Part shown: positions 1 through 9,116 of the stretch, piece after piece
Position numbering within the stretch: the stretch's first letter is position 1
Layout of the letters: each line of letters starts with the position of its first letter
NCBI GenBank assembly: GCA_963715055.1
Contig: CAVQRB010000001.1
Location: 434,001-498,000 of the forward strand
Length of the DNA: 64,000 nt
Origin: CAVQRB01 sp963715055
GTDB lineage: Bacteria; Pseudomonadota; Alphaproteobacteria; Rhodobacterales; Rhodobacteraceae
Reading direction: 5' to 3'
The notes under the pieces: generated by a model
What the model was told of the DNA's origin: nothing
Seen by the model: the letters and a program-made list of their open reading frames with translations, nothing else
Databases searched by the model: none
Made by a program: the position numbers and the translations under genes

Positions 1-36
1 AAGCTGAATATCGGCAGTTGTTGGGGGCGTCGTCAT
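1..36 (-). CDS. fabZ: FabZ, 3-hydroxyacyl-ACP dehydratase (N-terminal 12 codons only)
   Basis: Only the first 12 codons lie in the window; the gene runs off the left edge. The peptide is MTTPPTTADIQL, and the ADIQL stretch matches the usual FabZ N-terminus just before its HRYPF segment. A purine-rich AGGA lies about 11 bases before the ATG. The gene follows skp at 84 bases on the same strand, and bamA-skp-fabZ is a common proteobacterial order. FabZ dehydrates 3-hydroxyacyl-ACP in fatty-acid synthesis. The identification rests on a short peptide plus gene order. Confidence 0.65.
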   Translation of the reverse strand, partial: MTTPPTTADIQL

Positions 37-120
37 TTATACCAGGTCCTTTTATCCTCAAGGGCTTGCCCACCTGCCTAGCAAGTAGCGTCCCTGTCGG
101 CAAGCGCGCCCTGTCGGCGG

Positions 121-729
121 TTACTTGTTCTCTGCCGGATCCAGATCCGCGGCGAGCTTTTCGTCCAGGCGTTCGATCGCCTCGCGCGTGATGTCGATGG
201 AATTCGCACTCAGAAACACCGACCGGCGCTCCAGAACGACCGCAGCGCCGGCTTCGCGCATCAGGGTCTCCAGAACCGGGACGGCCGCGTTGAGAAATAC
301 GATCCGGCGGTCCTCGAAAGCCTTGGTCAGATTTCTGGATTTTCCATCCTGCTGCTTGCGGACCGATTGGACCTTCTCATCGAAGGCATCTGCCAGAACC
401 CGGAATTCGGCGGCAGGCAGCGTTGCCCGCAAGGCGGTCAGCTGTTTTTCCTCGGCCGCCAGCTCATCTTCGATCCGGCGGTTTTCTGCTGTCAACTCGG
501 CGCCAAGGGTCTCGAATTCGGCCGCCGTGCGCCTGCCGAACGCGCTGTCCGTATAGAGCCGCTCGGAATCGATCGTGAGCACCGGGCTCAGGACCTGACT
601 GCTGTCTTGCGCAGTGGCAGGTGACCAGAGCAGGCAGCAGACGGCTGCGGTCAGAAACCAATGCGACGCACGCCAGACGGAAAACGCGTCAGAACGTGGT
701 GCTGAGCGAAACCTCAAATCTCTGATCAC
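121..729 (-). CDS. skp: Skp/OmpH family periplasmic chaperone
   Basis: A 202-residue exported protein. Residues 1-41 form a signal peptide with a hydrophobic core and an ATAQ cleavage region. The rest is the charged, helix-rich OmpH/Skp body, with a probable coiled coil at about 60-130. Skp family proteins hold unfolded outer-membrane proteins in the periplasm and pass them to the BAM complex. The start is GTG, supported by a strong AGGAGG nine bases upstream. The reading frame starts 41 bases inside the end of bamA, so the two are probably translationally coupled. It is more divergent than enterobacterial Skp, as is usual in this group. Confidence 0.85.
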   Translation of the reverse strand: MIRDLRFRSAPRSDAFSVWRASHWFLTAAVCCLLWSPATAQDSSQVLSPVLTIDSERLYTDSAFGRRTAAEFETLGAELTAENRRIEDELAAEEKQLTALRATLPAAEFRVLADAFDEKVQSVRKQQDGKSRNLTKAFEDRRIVFLNAAVPVLETLMREAGAAVVLERRSVFLSANSIDITREAIERLDEKLAADLDPAENK

Positions 730-3046
730 GGTCGAAATCCTCCTTTCGCAGCGCGTCCGAGAGGTTGAAGCGAAGCGGTCCGACAGGCGTATTCCAGAGC
801 AGCGATATCCCGATCACATGCCGCAGCGAGCCGCTCTCGCCCACGACACTGCCGCCGGTCAGATCCACATCGCTCAGGTCGTAGAGATTGCCCATGTCAT
901 AGAATACCGCACCACGAATCCCGTATTCCTCCGGCAATCCCAGCGGGAATTCCGCCTCAAACCGAGCCGCCAAGTAGATGTTGCCGCCCAGCGGATCGTC
1001 GGGGCCTGTAGTCAGGTCACGCGGACCGATCCCGCCCGGCTCGAACCCGCGGATGATGTTCGTATTTGTCAGGAAACGATCAATCGCACGGTTGGTCCCG
1101 CCGCTGAACGACAGAAGACCGCCTTCGAAGGAGGCGCGCAGCGTCACCTCTTCGTTGAAGACCTGACGTTCACCGATCAGCTCGGTGGTTGTTTTCACGT
1201 ATCTTGCATCCCCCCCGAGGCCCGCGAAATCCTGTGCGAACTCGAAACGGTACCCGGCATTCGGATCGAGCCCGGTGCGCCGCGTGTCGAATATGTATCG
1301 ATACCCAAGCGTGCTCGCCGACTGCTCGCCAACAGCAATCTCACGCCCGATGATCGGCCCGTTCTCCGGAGGCGAGCGCTCCTGCATCTCGGAATTCTCA
1401 GCCGTGTAGAGCAGTTGCACCCGTGAGTTTTCTCCGACCGGAAAGGTCAGCGACGGTCTGATCAAGAGACGGTCCGTGTCATAGGTAGTGAAGGAACTGT
1501 CGGTTTCTGCCACGTCGAGGGTCAGTCCGAAGACCAGATCCCTCCCAAGGAAGGCCGGTTCCACGAAATTGATGCCGTAGCGGCGCGAATCCGAAGCGGT
1601 GGATATGTTCAGCGACAGTTGCTGGCCGCGCCCAAGGAAGTTTTCCTCGGCAAAGCGGATCGCGAACCCGAGACCGTCGTTGTTCGAGAAGGAGGCACCG
1701 AAGCTGAGCGAACCCGTCGGCGCTTCCACCACGTCGACATCGACGATGACCTGATCGGGGGAAGAGCCTTCCCGGGCCTCGACCTCGGCGGTTTCGAAGT
1801 ATCCAAGCGCGCGGATGCGCTCCGCAGCCTCGCGGATTTCGCGCGGATTGAAAGGATCGCCCTCGACGCTGGTGAATTGCCGCCGGATCACCTGGTCGAG
1901 GGTCGTTGTGTTACCTTCGACATCGATGCGTTCGACGAAGATGCGCGGTCCCCGCGTGATCACATATTCGACGTTGAGCGCGAGGTTGCGCTCATCGCGG
2001 GTCACCCGGGGCTCGACACGCAGGAAATCGACGCCGTCGCGGATCGCTTGCCGTTCCATGCGCGCAATGTCGGTTTCCAGCAATGTGGGCGAATAGACGG
2101 TCCCGGGTTTGGTGCGCACGATGTCGCGATAGAATTCGGCGTCCGCCCCTTGCAGATCCGAGGTCACCGAGACCTCTCCTATGCGGAACTGCTGCCCTTC
2201 CTGAACATTGAACACGACGAAAAAGCCATCGCGTTCCTCGGTCAGTTCCGAGTTGACGGAATTGATCCGGAAATCCACGTATCCGCGCGACAGATAGAAG
2301 TCGCGCAGAAGCTGGCGGTCAAACTCGATCCGGTCCGCGACCAACGTGTCCGCGCGCACGAAGGCCCGGAACAGACCTGCCTGTTTCGTTCCCAGCACGC
2401 GCCGCAAACGACCGTCGGAATAGGCCCTGTTGCCCACGAAACTGATGCGCTCGATCTCGATGTTGTCGCCTTCGAAGATCTCGAAGACCAGATCGACACG
2501 GTTTTCGGAGCGCCGGATGATCGTGGGCGACACTTTGGCCGCAAGCCGTCCTTCACTGGCATAAGCGTCCGCGATCAATGCAGCATCGCGCTCGACCTGC
2601 GCAGGATTGAACACAAGGCGTTCGTTGGAATTGATGGCGGCGGAAAGCACCGCGTCGCTGATCCTGCGGTTTCCCTCGAAACTGATGCGGTTGATGGTCG
2701 GAAACTCGACGACCGTGATCCGCAGGCTGTTGCCAGAAGGTTGGAACTCGACGCTCTCGAAAAGGCCGCTGTCGTTGAGACGTTGCAGGGCGGCGTTCAG
2801 TTCCCCTGCACTCAGGGTCTGTCCGGGGGCGATTCCCGCGCGGGTCAGGATCGCGGCGTCACCGATCCTCGCATTGCCCTCGACCTGCACGGAGCCGAGT
2901 GTCACCTGCTGTGCCGGCGCCATGGTCGGGGCCGTGACCCAAGCCATTGAAAGGACAGCGCAAAATGTTGAAAGTCTCAGCGCCGCCTTGACCGAAAAAG
3001 CCTCTGACCCGGACGGTTTGCGCGCCCTTGAATCCCTGCTTTCCAT
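689..3046 (-). CDS. bamA: BamA, outer membrane protein assembly factor
   Basis: A 785-residue Omp85 protein that inserts beta-barrel proteins into the outer membrane. A signal peptide ends near residue 45 (APAQ). POTRA repeats follow to about residue 420, with typical openings such as VQVEGN, ISFEGN, ISFVGN and IDVEGN. The C-terminal part is a 16-strand-type barrel with the diagnostic RGF motif at about 666-668 and a terminal phenylalanine (residues STTF). The length is normal for alphaproteobacterial BamA. It lies between rseP with a small membrane gene upstream and skp downstream, the conserved envelope-biogenesis order. Confidence 0.97.
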   Translation of the reverse strand: MESRDSRARKPSGSEAFSVKAALRLSTFCAVLSMAWVTAPTMAPAQQVTLGSVQVEGNARIGDAAILTRAGIAPGQTLSAGELNAALQRLNDSGLFESVEFQPSGNSLRITVVEFPTINRISFEGNRRISDAVLSAAINSNERLVFNPAQVERDAALIADAYASEGRLAAKVSPTIIRRSENRVDLVFEIFEGDNIEIERISFVGNRAYSDGRLRRVLGTKQAGLFRAFVRADTLVADRIEFDRQLLRDFYLSRGYVDFRINSVNSELTEERDGFFVVFNVQEGQQFRIGEVSVTSDLQGADAEFYRDIVRTKPGTVYSPTLLETDIARMERQAIRDGVDFLRVEPRVTRDERNLALNVEYVITRGPRIFVERIDVEGNTTTLDQVIRRQFTSVEGDPFNPREIREAAERIRALGYFETAEVEAREGSSPDQVIVDVDVVEAPTGSLSFGASFSNNDGLGFAIRFAEENFLGRGQQLSLNISTASDSRRYGINFVEPAFLGRDLVFGLTLDVAETDSSFTTYDTDRLLIRPSLTFPVGENSRVQLLYTAENSEMQERSPPENGPIIGREIAVGEQSASTLGYRYIFDTRRTGLDPNAGYRFEFAQDFAGLGGDARYVKTTTELIGERQVFNEEVTLRASFEGGLLSFSGGTNRAIDRFLTNTNIIRGFEPGGIGPRDLTTGPDDPLGGNIYLAARFEAEFPLGLPEEYGIRGAVFYDMGNLYDLSDVDLTGGSVVGESGSLRHVIGISLLWNTPVGPLRFNLSDALRKEDFDRDQRFEVSLSTTF

Positions 3047-3191
3047 GAACTGCCCCGATCCTCAGAAAAATGTTGTCCCTGAGTACTGGCATTGGCTCGC
3101 ATTGTCAAAACCATGTGCCTGCAAAAGCCTGCACAACTATATGGACGTTCTAGGGGCGTTCCGTTTGCTGGAGAGGCGGCTCTGCGCCGGT

Positions 3192-3329
3192 TTACAATCC
3201 GGCCATACGGGCGGCGAGCCAGGCGCTGGCGCCCAGGGCCGCAAAGAGTGTGCCAAGATACAGAAAACGGTCCCAGTTCAGGTCCATCAGCACACTGAGC
3301 CCACGGTAGCCATTTTGCACGATCTGCAT
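3192..3329 (-). CDS. Small conserved-looking membrane protein (45 aa) between rseP and bamA
   Basis: A short frame encoding 45 residues, from MQIVQNGYRG to a TAA stop. It is real rather than chance: a full GGAGGT ribosome site lies seven bases before the ATG. The C-terminal half is one hydrophobic segment (about residues 24-42) preceded by a conserved-looking NWDRFLYLG block. It sits in the 386-base gap between rseP and bamA on the same strand. One membrane span is predicted. I recall similar small proteins at this place in other Rhodobacterales, but no function can be given. Confidence 0.7.
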   Translation of the reverse strand: MQIVQNGYRGLSVLMDLNWDRFLYLGTLFAALGASAWLAARMAGL

Positions 3330-3432
3330 GTCACTTACCTCCGAAATACGTTCGCAATCATTGCTGTCGATTGCGGCGTCAGTTTGTCGAAATATGGCAA
3401 CTTTGTGACAACTGCAGGGATCGCTCCGGTTT

Positions 3433-4786
3433 TCAGGGACAGAAGATATCGTTGCCCAAGGCAAAGACCATCAGGGTCAGGACCGAGGCAAGGCCGAAGG
3501 TCATCAGGACGCGCAAGGCACCATCGCTTGGGGGTTTCCCAGTCACGGCCTCATAAGCGTAGAACACGAGGTGACCGCCGTCGAGTGCGGGAATCGGAAA
3601 GAGGTTCAGGAGACCCACGGCAGTGCTCAGCACCGCGATGAACCAGATGAAGGACTCAGCGCCCTGGCTTGCCATCGCGCCGGATGTCTGCGCGATCCCG
3701 ATGGGCCCTGAAAGGTTGCAGGTACTGATCGCGCCGGTGATCATATGCGACAGGCCCGAGAGCGATCCGGTGATGATCCGCCAGGTCTGTTCGACTCCGC
3801 TCTGGAGCGCGGTACCGACGCCCGGCGCTTCGGTGGCGGGCTCAAAGGCCAGGCCACCGGCAACGCCGATGCGCCATTGGGTCGCGAAACCGCCTTCGTC
3901 CTGAGGTTCGTCCACACGTTTCGGGGTCAAGAGTCATCTCGAGCGTTTCGCCTGCGCGCCAGACTGTAAGGGCGAGCGGCGCGCCGTTGCCTCCCTCGAC
4001 GGCCTGCTTGAGTTGGTCGAAAGCGAAGACCGGCTTGCCATCCAGCCCGACGATCACATCGCCCGCTGCAAGCCCCGCGCTCATCGCCGCGCTTTGCGGG
4101 CTCAGCGATGACACGATTGGCGGAAAGAGATAGGTGCCGCGCACGACCATTTCCTGCCCGTCCCGCAACACGGTGTAGTCGAGCACCGGCATCTGGGGAA
4201 CAGCCTCCATGAACGCCGTATAGGCAGGACGGTCCTCGGCACTGGGCAATGCGGTCCCATTGATGGCCAGGATCGCATCACCTCCTTGCAAGTCGTTTAC
4301 TTCTGCGGGGAGCGGCAGCAACTCGCCGACCGTCAGCGGATCGCGTGCGACACCGCTGGAAAGGAAAACGAAAGCAAAAACCAGGATCGACAGCGCGAAA
4401 TTAAAGGCCGGGCCTGCCGCAACGGTCGCCGCCCGCGCCCAGAGCGGCGCACCGTGCATGGTAGCACGCAGCCTTTCGGGATCGGATTGCGCCGCGGCCA
4501 TGGCGTCGACGTCCTTGCCGGAGGCCGCATTGGAATCGCCCGCAAATTTCACATAGCCGCCAAGCGGCAGGGCCGCGACCTGCCAACGGGTGCCGCGCTT
4601 GTCGACACGAGAATAGATGACCGGGCCGAAGCCCAGCGAGAAGACATCAGCATGAATTCCTGACCAGCGCCCGACAATATAGTGGCCGTACTCATGAATC
4701 GCGACGATGACCGACAAGGCGAGAATGAAGGCCGCAATGGTCCAGATCAAGCCGCCGAACTGCGGTAGAAGTGTCAGAATATCCAA
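3433..4786 (-). CDS. rseP: RseP/RIP family site-2 zinc metalloprotease, reading frame broken once
   Basis: An intramembrane protease of the RseP family, which cleaves anti-sigma factors inside the inner membrane. The N-terminal frame (TTG at 4786) has a membrane segment with the zinc motif HEYGH at residues 31-35, then PDZ-like sequence to about residue 285. The C-terminal frame has the second active-site motif NLFPIPALDGG (aspartate near residue 392 when joined) and last membrane spans. The two frames overlap and join only if one extra base near 3927-3937 is removed, after ...ETLEMT and before TPKRVDEP. The joined product is about 450 residues, the family's normal length. The TTG start is one codon after the dxr stop, in the same frame. 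Whether the break is an error or a real lesion cannot be told here. Confidence 0.88.
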
Positions 4787-4789
4787 GTG

Positions 4790-5962
4790 TCAGCCTGCTC
4801 TTTTGCTCAAGACGTCACGCGCCTCTTGTCGTGCGAGATGGTCCGTTTGCACCACGTTATCAAGGGTCATGGTGGCATCAATATGGCCCGGACGGGCGGA
4901 AATCCGGTCCAGAACCTCCTCGACGACACCGGCCATCTGCGTAAACCCGATCTGTCCGGCGATGAAACCGTCCAGCGCCGTTTCCTTGGCGGCGTTGAAG
5001 ACCGCGCCGGCCAGACCGCCCGTTTCCATCACCTCGCGGGCGAGGCGCAGCGCGGGCCAGCGCGTCTCGCAAGGCGCACGGAAAGTCAGTTGGCCGATCG
5101 CCGCGAGGTCGAGCCGCTGGACCGGCAGGATGCGCCTTTCCGGCCAGTGCAGCGCGTAGCCGATCGCATGGCGCATGTCTGGTGGTCCCACATGCGCCAT
5201 CAGGGCGCCGTCATTGAAACCGACCATCGCATGGATCAGCGATTCAGGATGCACCAGCACCTCGATCTGATCCGGCCTGACACCGAAATACTCTCGGGTT
5301 TCAATGAGTTCCAAGGCCTTGTTGAACATGGAGGCGGAATCGATGGTGATGCGCTGGCCCATGTCCCAATTGGGATGGCTCGAGGCCTCCGCCAGCGTGG
5401 CATGGGCCAGATCCTCGATCGGCCAGTCCCGAAACGCACCGCCGCTGGCGGTGATGATCACGCGCTCCACCGCGGATATGTCCTCACCCACGAGCGCCTG
5501 AAAGACCGCCGAATGTTCGCTGTCCACGGGCAGCAGCCGTGCGCCGCTCTCGCGCGCCGTCCGCAGCATCAACTGACCGGCGCAGACGAGCAATTCCTTG
5601 TTGGCCAGCGCCAGATGCGTGCCTTGCCTGAGCGCTGCAAGACCCGGTGCGAGCCCGGCTGCCCCGACGATTGCGGACATCACCCAATCCGCGGGCCGCG
5701 CCGCCGCCTCGACCAATGCCGCCTGTCCCGCCGCCGCTTCGGTCCCGGATCCACGCAGGGCACCACGGAGGTCATCCAGCAGATGATCATGGGCGGTGAC
5801 CGCGATCTCCGCTCCGAGCCGTCGCGCATCCTCGGCCAGTTGCCCAATGTTCGAGGCCCCCGTGAGCGCCACGACCTGATAGGCCTCCGGTTCCCGCGCA
5901 ATGAGGTCGATGGTGTTCTGGCCGATCGAGCCCGTGGCACCGAAAATGCTGATCCGCCGCAT
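4790..5962 (-). CDS. dxr: 1-deoxy-D-xylulose-5-phosphate reductoisomerase (Dxr)
   Basis: A 390-residue enzyme of the MEP isoprenoid pathway that converts DXP to 2-C-methyl-D-erythritol 4-phosphate with NADPH and a divalent metal. The NADPH loop GATGSIG is at residues 8-14. Other family blocks are visible: LANKELL, PVDSEHSA (metal-binding), SGGAFRD, HPNWDMGQ and the substrate loop around EVLVHPESLIH. The length is typical. It starts with ATG five bases after the cdsA stop, and rseP follows after one codon, so it is in the middle of the envelope operon. Its product feeds the undecaprenyl carrier made by UppS nearby. Confidence 0.97.
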   Translation of the reverse strand: MRRISIFGATGSIGQNTIDLIAREPEAYQVVALTGASNIGQLAEDARRLGAEIAVTAHDHLLDDLRGALRGSGTEAAAGQAALVEAAARPADWVMSAIVGAAGLAPGLAALRQGTHLALANKELLVCAGQLMLRTARESGARLLPVDSEHSAVFQALVGEDISAVERVIITASGGAFRDWPIEDLAHATLAEASSHPNWDMGQRITIDSASMFNKALELIETREYFGVRPDQIEVLVHPESLIHAMVGFNDGALMAHVGPPDMRHAIGYALHWPERRILPVQRLDLAAIGQLTFRAPCETRWPALRLAREVMETGGLAGAVFNAAKETALDGFIAGQIGFTQMAGVVEEVLDRISARPGHIDATMTLDNVVQTDHLARQEARDVLSKRAG

Positions 5963-5967
5963 GCGCC

Positions 5968-6762
5968 CTACCCCAGACCGGGCGGAAAGCCGATGAGCGG
6001 GCTGATGATCAGCAGGAAGACAGAAGCGCCGAGCATGCCATCGAAGCGGTCGAGCAGGCCCCCGTGACCAGGGATCAGGTTCGAGCTGTCCTTGACCCCG
6101 ACGCGCCGCTTGATCGCGCTTTCGGCGATGTCACCCATCTGGCTGGCCATGGAAACCGCGACGGAGACGCCGATCAACCCGGCGCCGGCATTGTTCATCA
6201 CCATGAACACGGCGCCGACAAGCGCAGCGCCGGCCCAGCCTGCAGCAGTCCCGGACCATGTTTTCTTTGGGCTGACCTTCGGCCAGAATTTCGGGCCGCC
6301 GATCATCCGCCCGGCGAAATATCCCACGACGTCGGTCACCACCACGACCAGCACCAGCCAGAGCATCCACTCGAAACCGAGGTCGTCTCGCACCGACATC
6401 ATGCCGAAGCCAGCCAGCAGAACCAGAGCGCAGAAAATCATGACGATGACCTTGAAGCGGCTCAACTGGCCGAAACCGACAAGTGCCGGTGCCAGCAGGA
6501 CCGGCAGGGCAAGACCCACCGGCAGATAGATCGCCAGAAGTGCCGCCGCACCGGCCAGCCCGCCAAGTTGCACGGCGATCCCGGGCGTTTCGGGATGCGT
6601 CATGCGCACCAGCTCCCAGATCATAGCGCCGCAGATCAGCGCGATCATCACGTGAAAAATGTGACCGCCCAAAAGCACGCCCACGAGTCCGACCACCACC
6701 ATTGCCGCGGCGGACCCCATGCGCGTGGCGAGATCAGACCATTTTTCCGAAACCTCCGTCAC
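5968..6762 (-). CDS. cdsA: Phosphatidate cytidylyltransferase (CdsA)
   Basis: A 264-residue inner-membrane enzyme that makes CDP-diacylglycerol from phosphatidic acid and CTP, the branch point of phospholipid synthesis. Most of the chain is hydrophobic, with about seven or eight spans. The family signature runs from residue 215 to 241, with KRR, KDSS, GHGG and DRFD as its core, preceded by DVVGYFAGR and SPKKTWSG. The start is GTG. The gene begins seven bases after uppS and ends five bases before dxr, so it is cotranscribed with them. Confidence 0.96.
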   Translation of the reverse strand: MTEVSEKWSDLATRMGSAAAMVVVGLVGVLLGGHIFHVMIALICGAMIWELVRMTHPETPGIAVQLGGLAGAAALLAIYLPVGLALPVLLAPALVGFGQLSRFKVIVMIFCALVLLAGFGMMSVRDDLGFEWMLWLVLVVVVTDVVGYFAGRMIGGPKFWPKVSPKKTWSGTAAGWAGAALVGAVFMVMNNAGAGLIGVSVAVSMASQMGDIAESAIKRRVGVKDSSNLIPGHGGLLDRFDGMLGASVFLLIISPLIGFPPGLG

Positions 6763-6769
6763 GCCGGTA

Positions 6770-7513
6770 TCACGCCTTCACGCCGCCATATCGCCGGTCG
6801 CGCTCGCCATATGAGGTGCAAAGGCTCTCAAACTCGGCCCGGGTGAAGTCGGGCCAGAGCGTGTCGACGAATTCATACTCCGAATAGGCCGATTGCCACA
6901 GCAGGAAATTCGAAATCCGCGCCTCACCGCTGGTGCGGATCACCAGATCGGGGTCGGGCAGCACGAAGGTGTCGAGATACCTGGGCAGGGTCTCCTCGTT
7001 GATGTCCCCGGGCTTGAGTGTTCCCGCCGCCACATCCTCGGCCAGACGTTTGGTCGCCCGCGCCACCTCGTCGCGGCCACCGTAGTTGATCGCAATCGTG
7101 AGGTTTACGCGGCTGTTGTGCGCTGTGGCATTTTCGAGATTGGTCATCATCCGCGTAAGCGTCTCTTCAAGCCGCACGCGGTCCCCGATGAACCGAACAC
7201 GCACGCCCGACGCAACAAGCGCGCTGGTCTCGCGGGTGATGTAGCGCCGGAACAGCGTCATGAGACCCGCGACTTCGACCTGCGTACGCTTCCAGTTCTC
7301 GGTCGAAAACGCGAAAATGGTCAGGTATTCCACGCCGATATGGGGGCAAGCCTCCAGTACCTCGCGCACCCGGCGCGCGCCGGCATGATGCCCGAAAAGC
7401 CTTGGCCTGCCACGTTTCGTCGCCCAGCGACCATTGCCATCCATGATGATCGCGACATGGCGCGGGCATCCGGAAATCGGTTCAGGTTCGGCCTGGCGTT
7501 TCAAGGCCATCAT
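6770..7513 (-). CDS. uppS: Isoprenyl transferase, undecaprenyl diphosphate synthase (UppS)
   Basis: A 247-residue cis-prenyltransferase that extends farnesyl diphosphate with isopentenyl units to the lipid carrier for peptidoglycan and lipopolysaccharide. The catalytic block MDGNGRWA is at about residues 24-31. Other conserved parts are the TIFAFSTENWKR block, INYGGRDE, and the C-terminal DLVIRTSGE and SEYEF blocks. Two consecutive ATG codons start the frame; the second is equally possible. It is separated from frr by 122 bases, which may hold an internal promoter. Confidence 0.97.
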   Translation of the reverse strand: MMALKRQAEPEPISGCPRHVAIIMDGNGRWATKRGRPRLFGHHAGARRVREVLEACPHIGVEYLTIFAFSTENWKRTQVEVAGLMTLFRRYITRETSALVASGVRVRFIGDRVRLEETLTRMMTNLENATAHNSRVNLTIAINYGGRDEVARATKRLAEDVAAGTLKPGDINEETLPRYLDTFVLPDPDLVIRTSGEARISNFLLWQSAYSEYEFVDTLWPDFTRAEFESLCTSYGERDRRYGGVKA

Positions 7514-7635
7514 AAACTACTCCCGCGTCGCAATTGACCGGCACATATCATGCGAATGAAAACAAATGTGAAACTTTCTGACCGAAGATGCGCGAAGAAG
7601 TGCCGGTGTCGGGCTTTGGCCACAGCTAGGCAGCC

Positions 7636-8199
7636 TCAGACCTGCATGATCTCGCCCTGCTTGGTCTCGAGCAGATCGTCGACGGTCTTGATGTAGCGGT
7701 CGGTCAGCGACTGCACTTCGGATTCCCAGAGCTTCTGGTCGTCCTCCGATATCCCGTCGTTCTTGGCCTTCTTGATCTGGTCCATGCCATCGCGCCGGAT
7801 GTTGCGCACCGCGACGCGCGCATGTTCGGCGTATTGCCCGGCCACCTTGGTCAGATCCCGGCGGCGCTCTTCGTTCAACTCGGGGATCGGGAGCATGATG
7901 ATCGTCCCGTTGAGCTGCGGATTGATCCCCAGACCGCTTTCGCGGATCGCCTTCTCGACCTTGCCGACCAGTCCCTTGTCCCAGACGTTGATGGTGACCA
8001 TGCGCGGCTCCGGCACGTTGACCGTGCCCACCTGGTTGATCGGTGTGCGCTGGCCGTAAGCTTCGACCATCACCGGCTCCAGCATCGAGGCGGAGGCGCG
8101 ACCGGTGCGCAGCGAGGCGAATTCCGTTCGAAGCGAGGCCATCGCCCCTTCCATCCGCCGCTCCAGATCATCGGTGTCCAGCATGAAGTCGTCTGACAT
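7636..8199 (-). CDS. frr: Ribosome recycling factor (Frr)
   Basis: A 187-residue cytoplasmic protein that, with EF-G, splits the post-termination ribosome. The sequence has the family's usual length and blocks: FASLRTGRAS near the N-terminus, the VNVPEPRMVTINVWDK stretch, and the C-terminal long helix ending KQGEIMQV. The frame stays open upstream, but the ATG at 8199 gives the standard length and begins MSDDFMLDT as in relatives; the upstream extension looks noncoding. It lies 106 bases after pyrH, the usual bacterial order. Confidence 0.97.
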   Translation of the reverse strand: MSDDFMLDTDDLERRMEGAMASLRTEFASLRTGRASASMLEPVMVEAYGQRTPINQVGTVNVPEPRMVTINVWDKGLVGKVEKAIRESGLGINPQLNGTIIMLPIPELNEERRRDLTKVAGQYAEHARVAVRNIRRDGMDQIKKAKNDGISEDDQKLWESEVQSLTDRYIKTVDDLLETKQGEIMQV

Positions 8200-8305
8200 G
8201 TTTTTCGTTCCTGCCGTTGGAATGTGGCGCCCTTCGGCGCGTCTTGATTGGCCATTTGTATAGATCAGGAAGATCGACAAACGCCAGTGCGAGTTGCGCC
8301 GAGGT

Positions 8306-9034
8306 CTAGCCCTGAACGCGGGTGTAGGTGCCCTCGCCCGCCAGAATACCGCGGAATCCGCCGGGCTCATCGAGCGAAAAGACGATGATCGGCAGGTTGT
8401 TGTCGCGCGCCAGCGCAATCGCCGAGGCATCCATAACCCCAAGCCGCTTGGCCAGAACGTCATCATAGCTCACTGTATCGTAGCGTTTGGCATCGGCGTG
8501 CTTGACAGGATCCTTGTCGTATACGCCGTCGACCTTGGTGCCCTTGAAGATCGCCTCGCAATTCATTTCGTTGGCGCGCAGGGTCGCCGCTGTATCCGTC
8601 GTGAAATAGGGGTTGCCGGTGCCGGCGGCGAAGATGCAGACGCGTTTTTTCTCCAGATGCCGGACAGCGCGGCGGCGGATGTAGGGTTCTGCCACCTCGT
8701 TCATGGTGATGGCCGAGATGACGCGGGTATAGACGCCGATGCTTTCCAGCGATGACTGCATCGCCAACGCGTTCATCACCGTGGCGAGCATCCCCATGTA
8801 GTCCGCCGTGGTGCGCTCCATACCCTGCGCCGAGCCTTGCAGCCCGCGAAAGATGTTGCCACCGCCGATCACCATGCAGATCTCTACGCCGAGATCATGG
8901 ACCGATTTCACTTCCTGCGCGATCCGTTCCACGGTCGGCGGATGCAGGCCGAAGCCCTGATCCCCCATCAGCGCCTCACCCGAGATCTTGAGCATCACCC
9001 GTTTGAAAGTCGCCTGCGGTTTCGGTGAGGTCAT
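8306..9034 (-). CDS. pyrH: UMP kinase (PyrH)
   Basis: A 242-residue amino-acid-kinase-fold enzyme that phosphorylates UMP to UDP, hexameric in bacteria. Blocks seen are LKISGEAL near the N-terminus, the glycine-rich VIGGGNIFRG, DYMGMLATVMNA, and the C-terminal FKGTKVDGVYDKDP and ALARDNN stretches. An ATG at 9052 would add six residues. The ATG at 9034 is preferred because a GGAG site lies seven bases before it. The gene is divergent from miaA, with about 80 bases between the two starts, so both promoters are in that short gap. Confidence 0.96.
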   Translation of the reverse strand: MTSPKPQATFKRVMLKISGEALMGDQGFGLHPPTVERIAQEVKSVHDLGVEICMVIGGGNIFRGLQGSAQGMERTTADYMGMLATVMNALAMQSSLESIGVYTRVISAITMNEVAEPYIRRRAVRHLEKKRVCIFAAGTGNPYFTTDTAATLRANEMNCEAIFKGTKVDGVYDKDPVKHADAKRYDTVSYDDVLAKRLGVMDASAIALARDNNLPIIVFSLDEPGGFRGILAGEGTYTRVQG

Positions 9035-9116
9035 GGGAGGCTCCTGCGGCATGGGGTTTTGTTCGGGCGCAAAATGTCGGAAAAGCCGCAGAACTGCAAT
9101 GTGCCATCAAGGGGAA

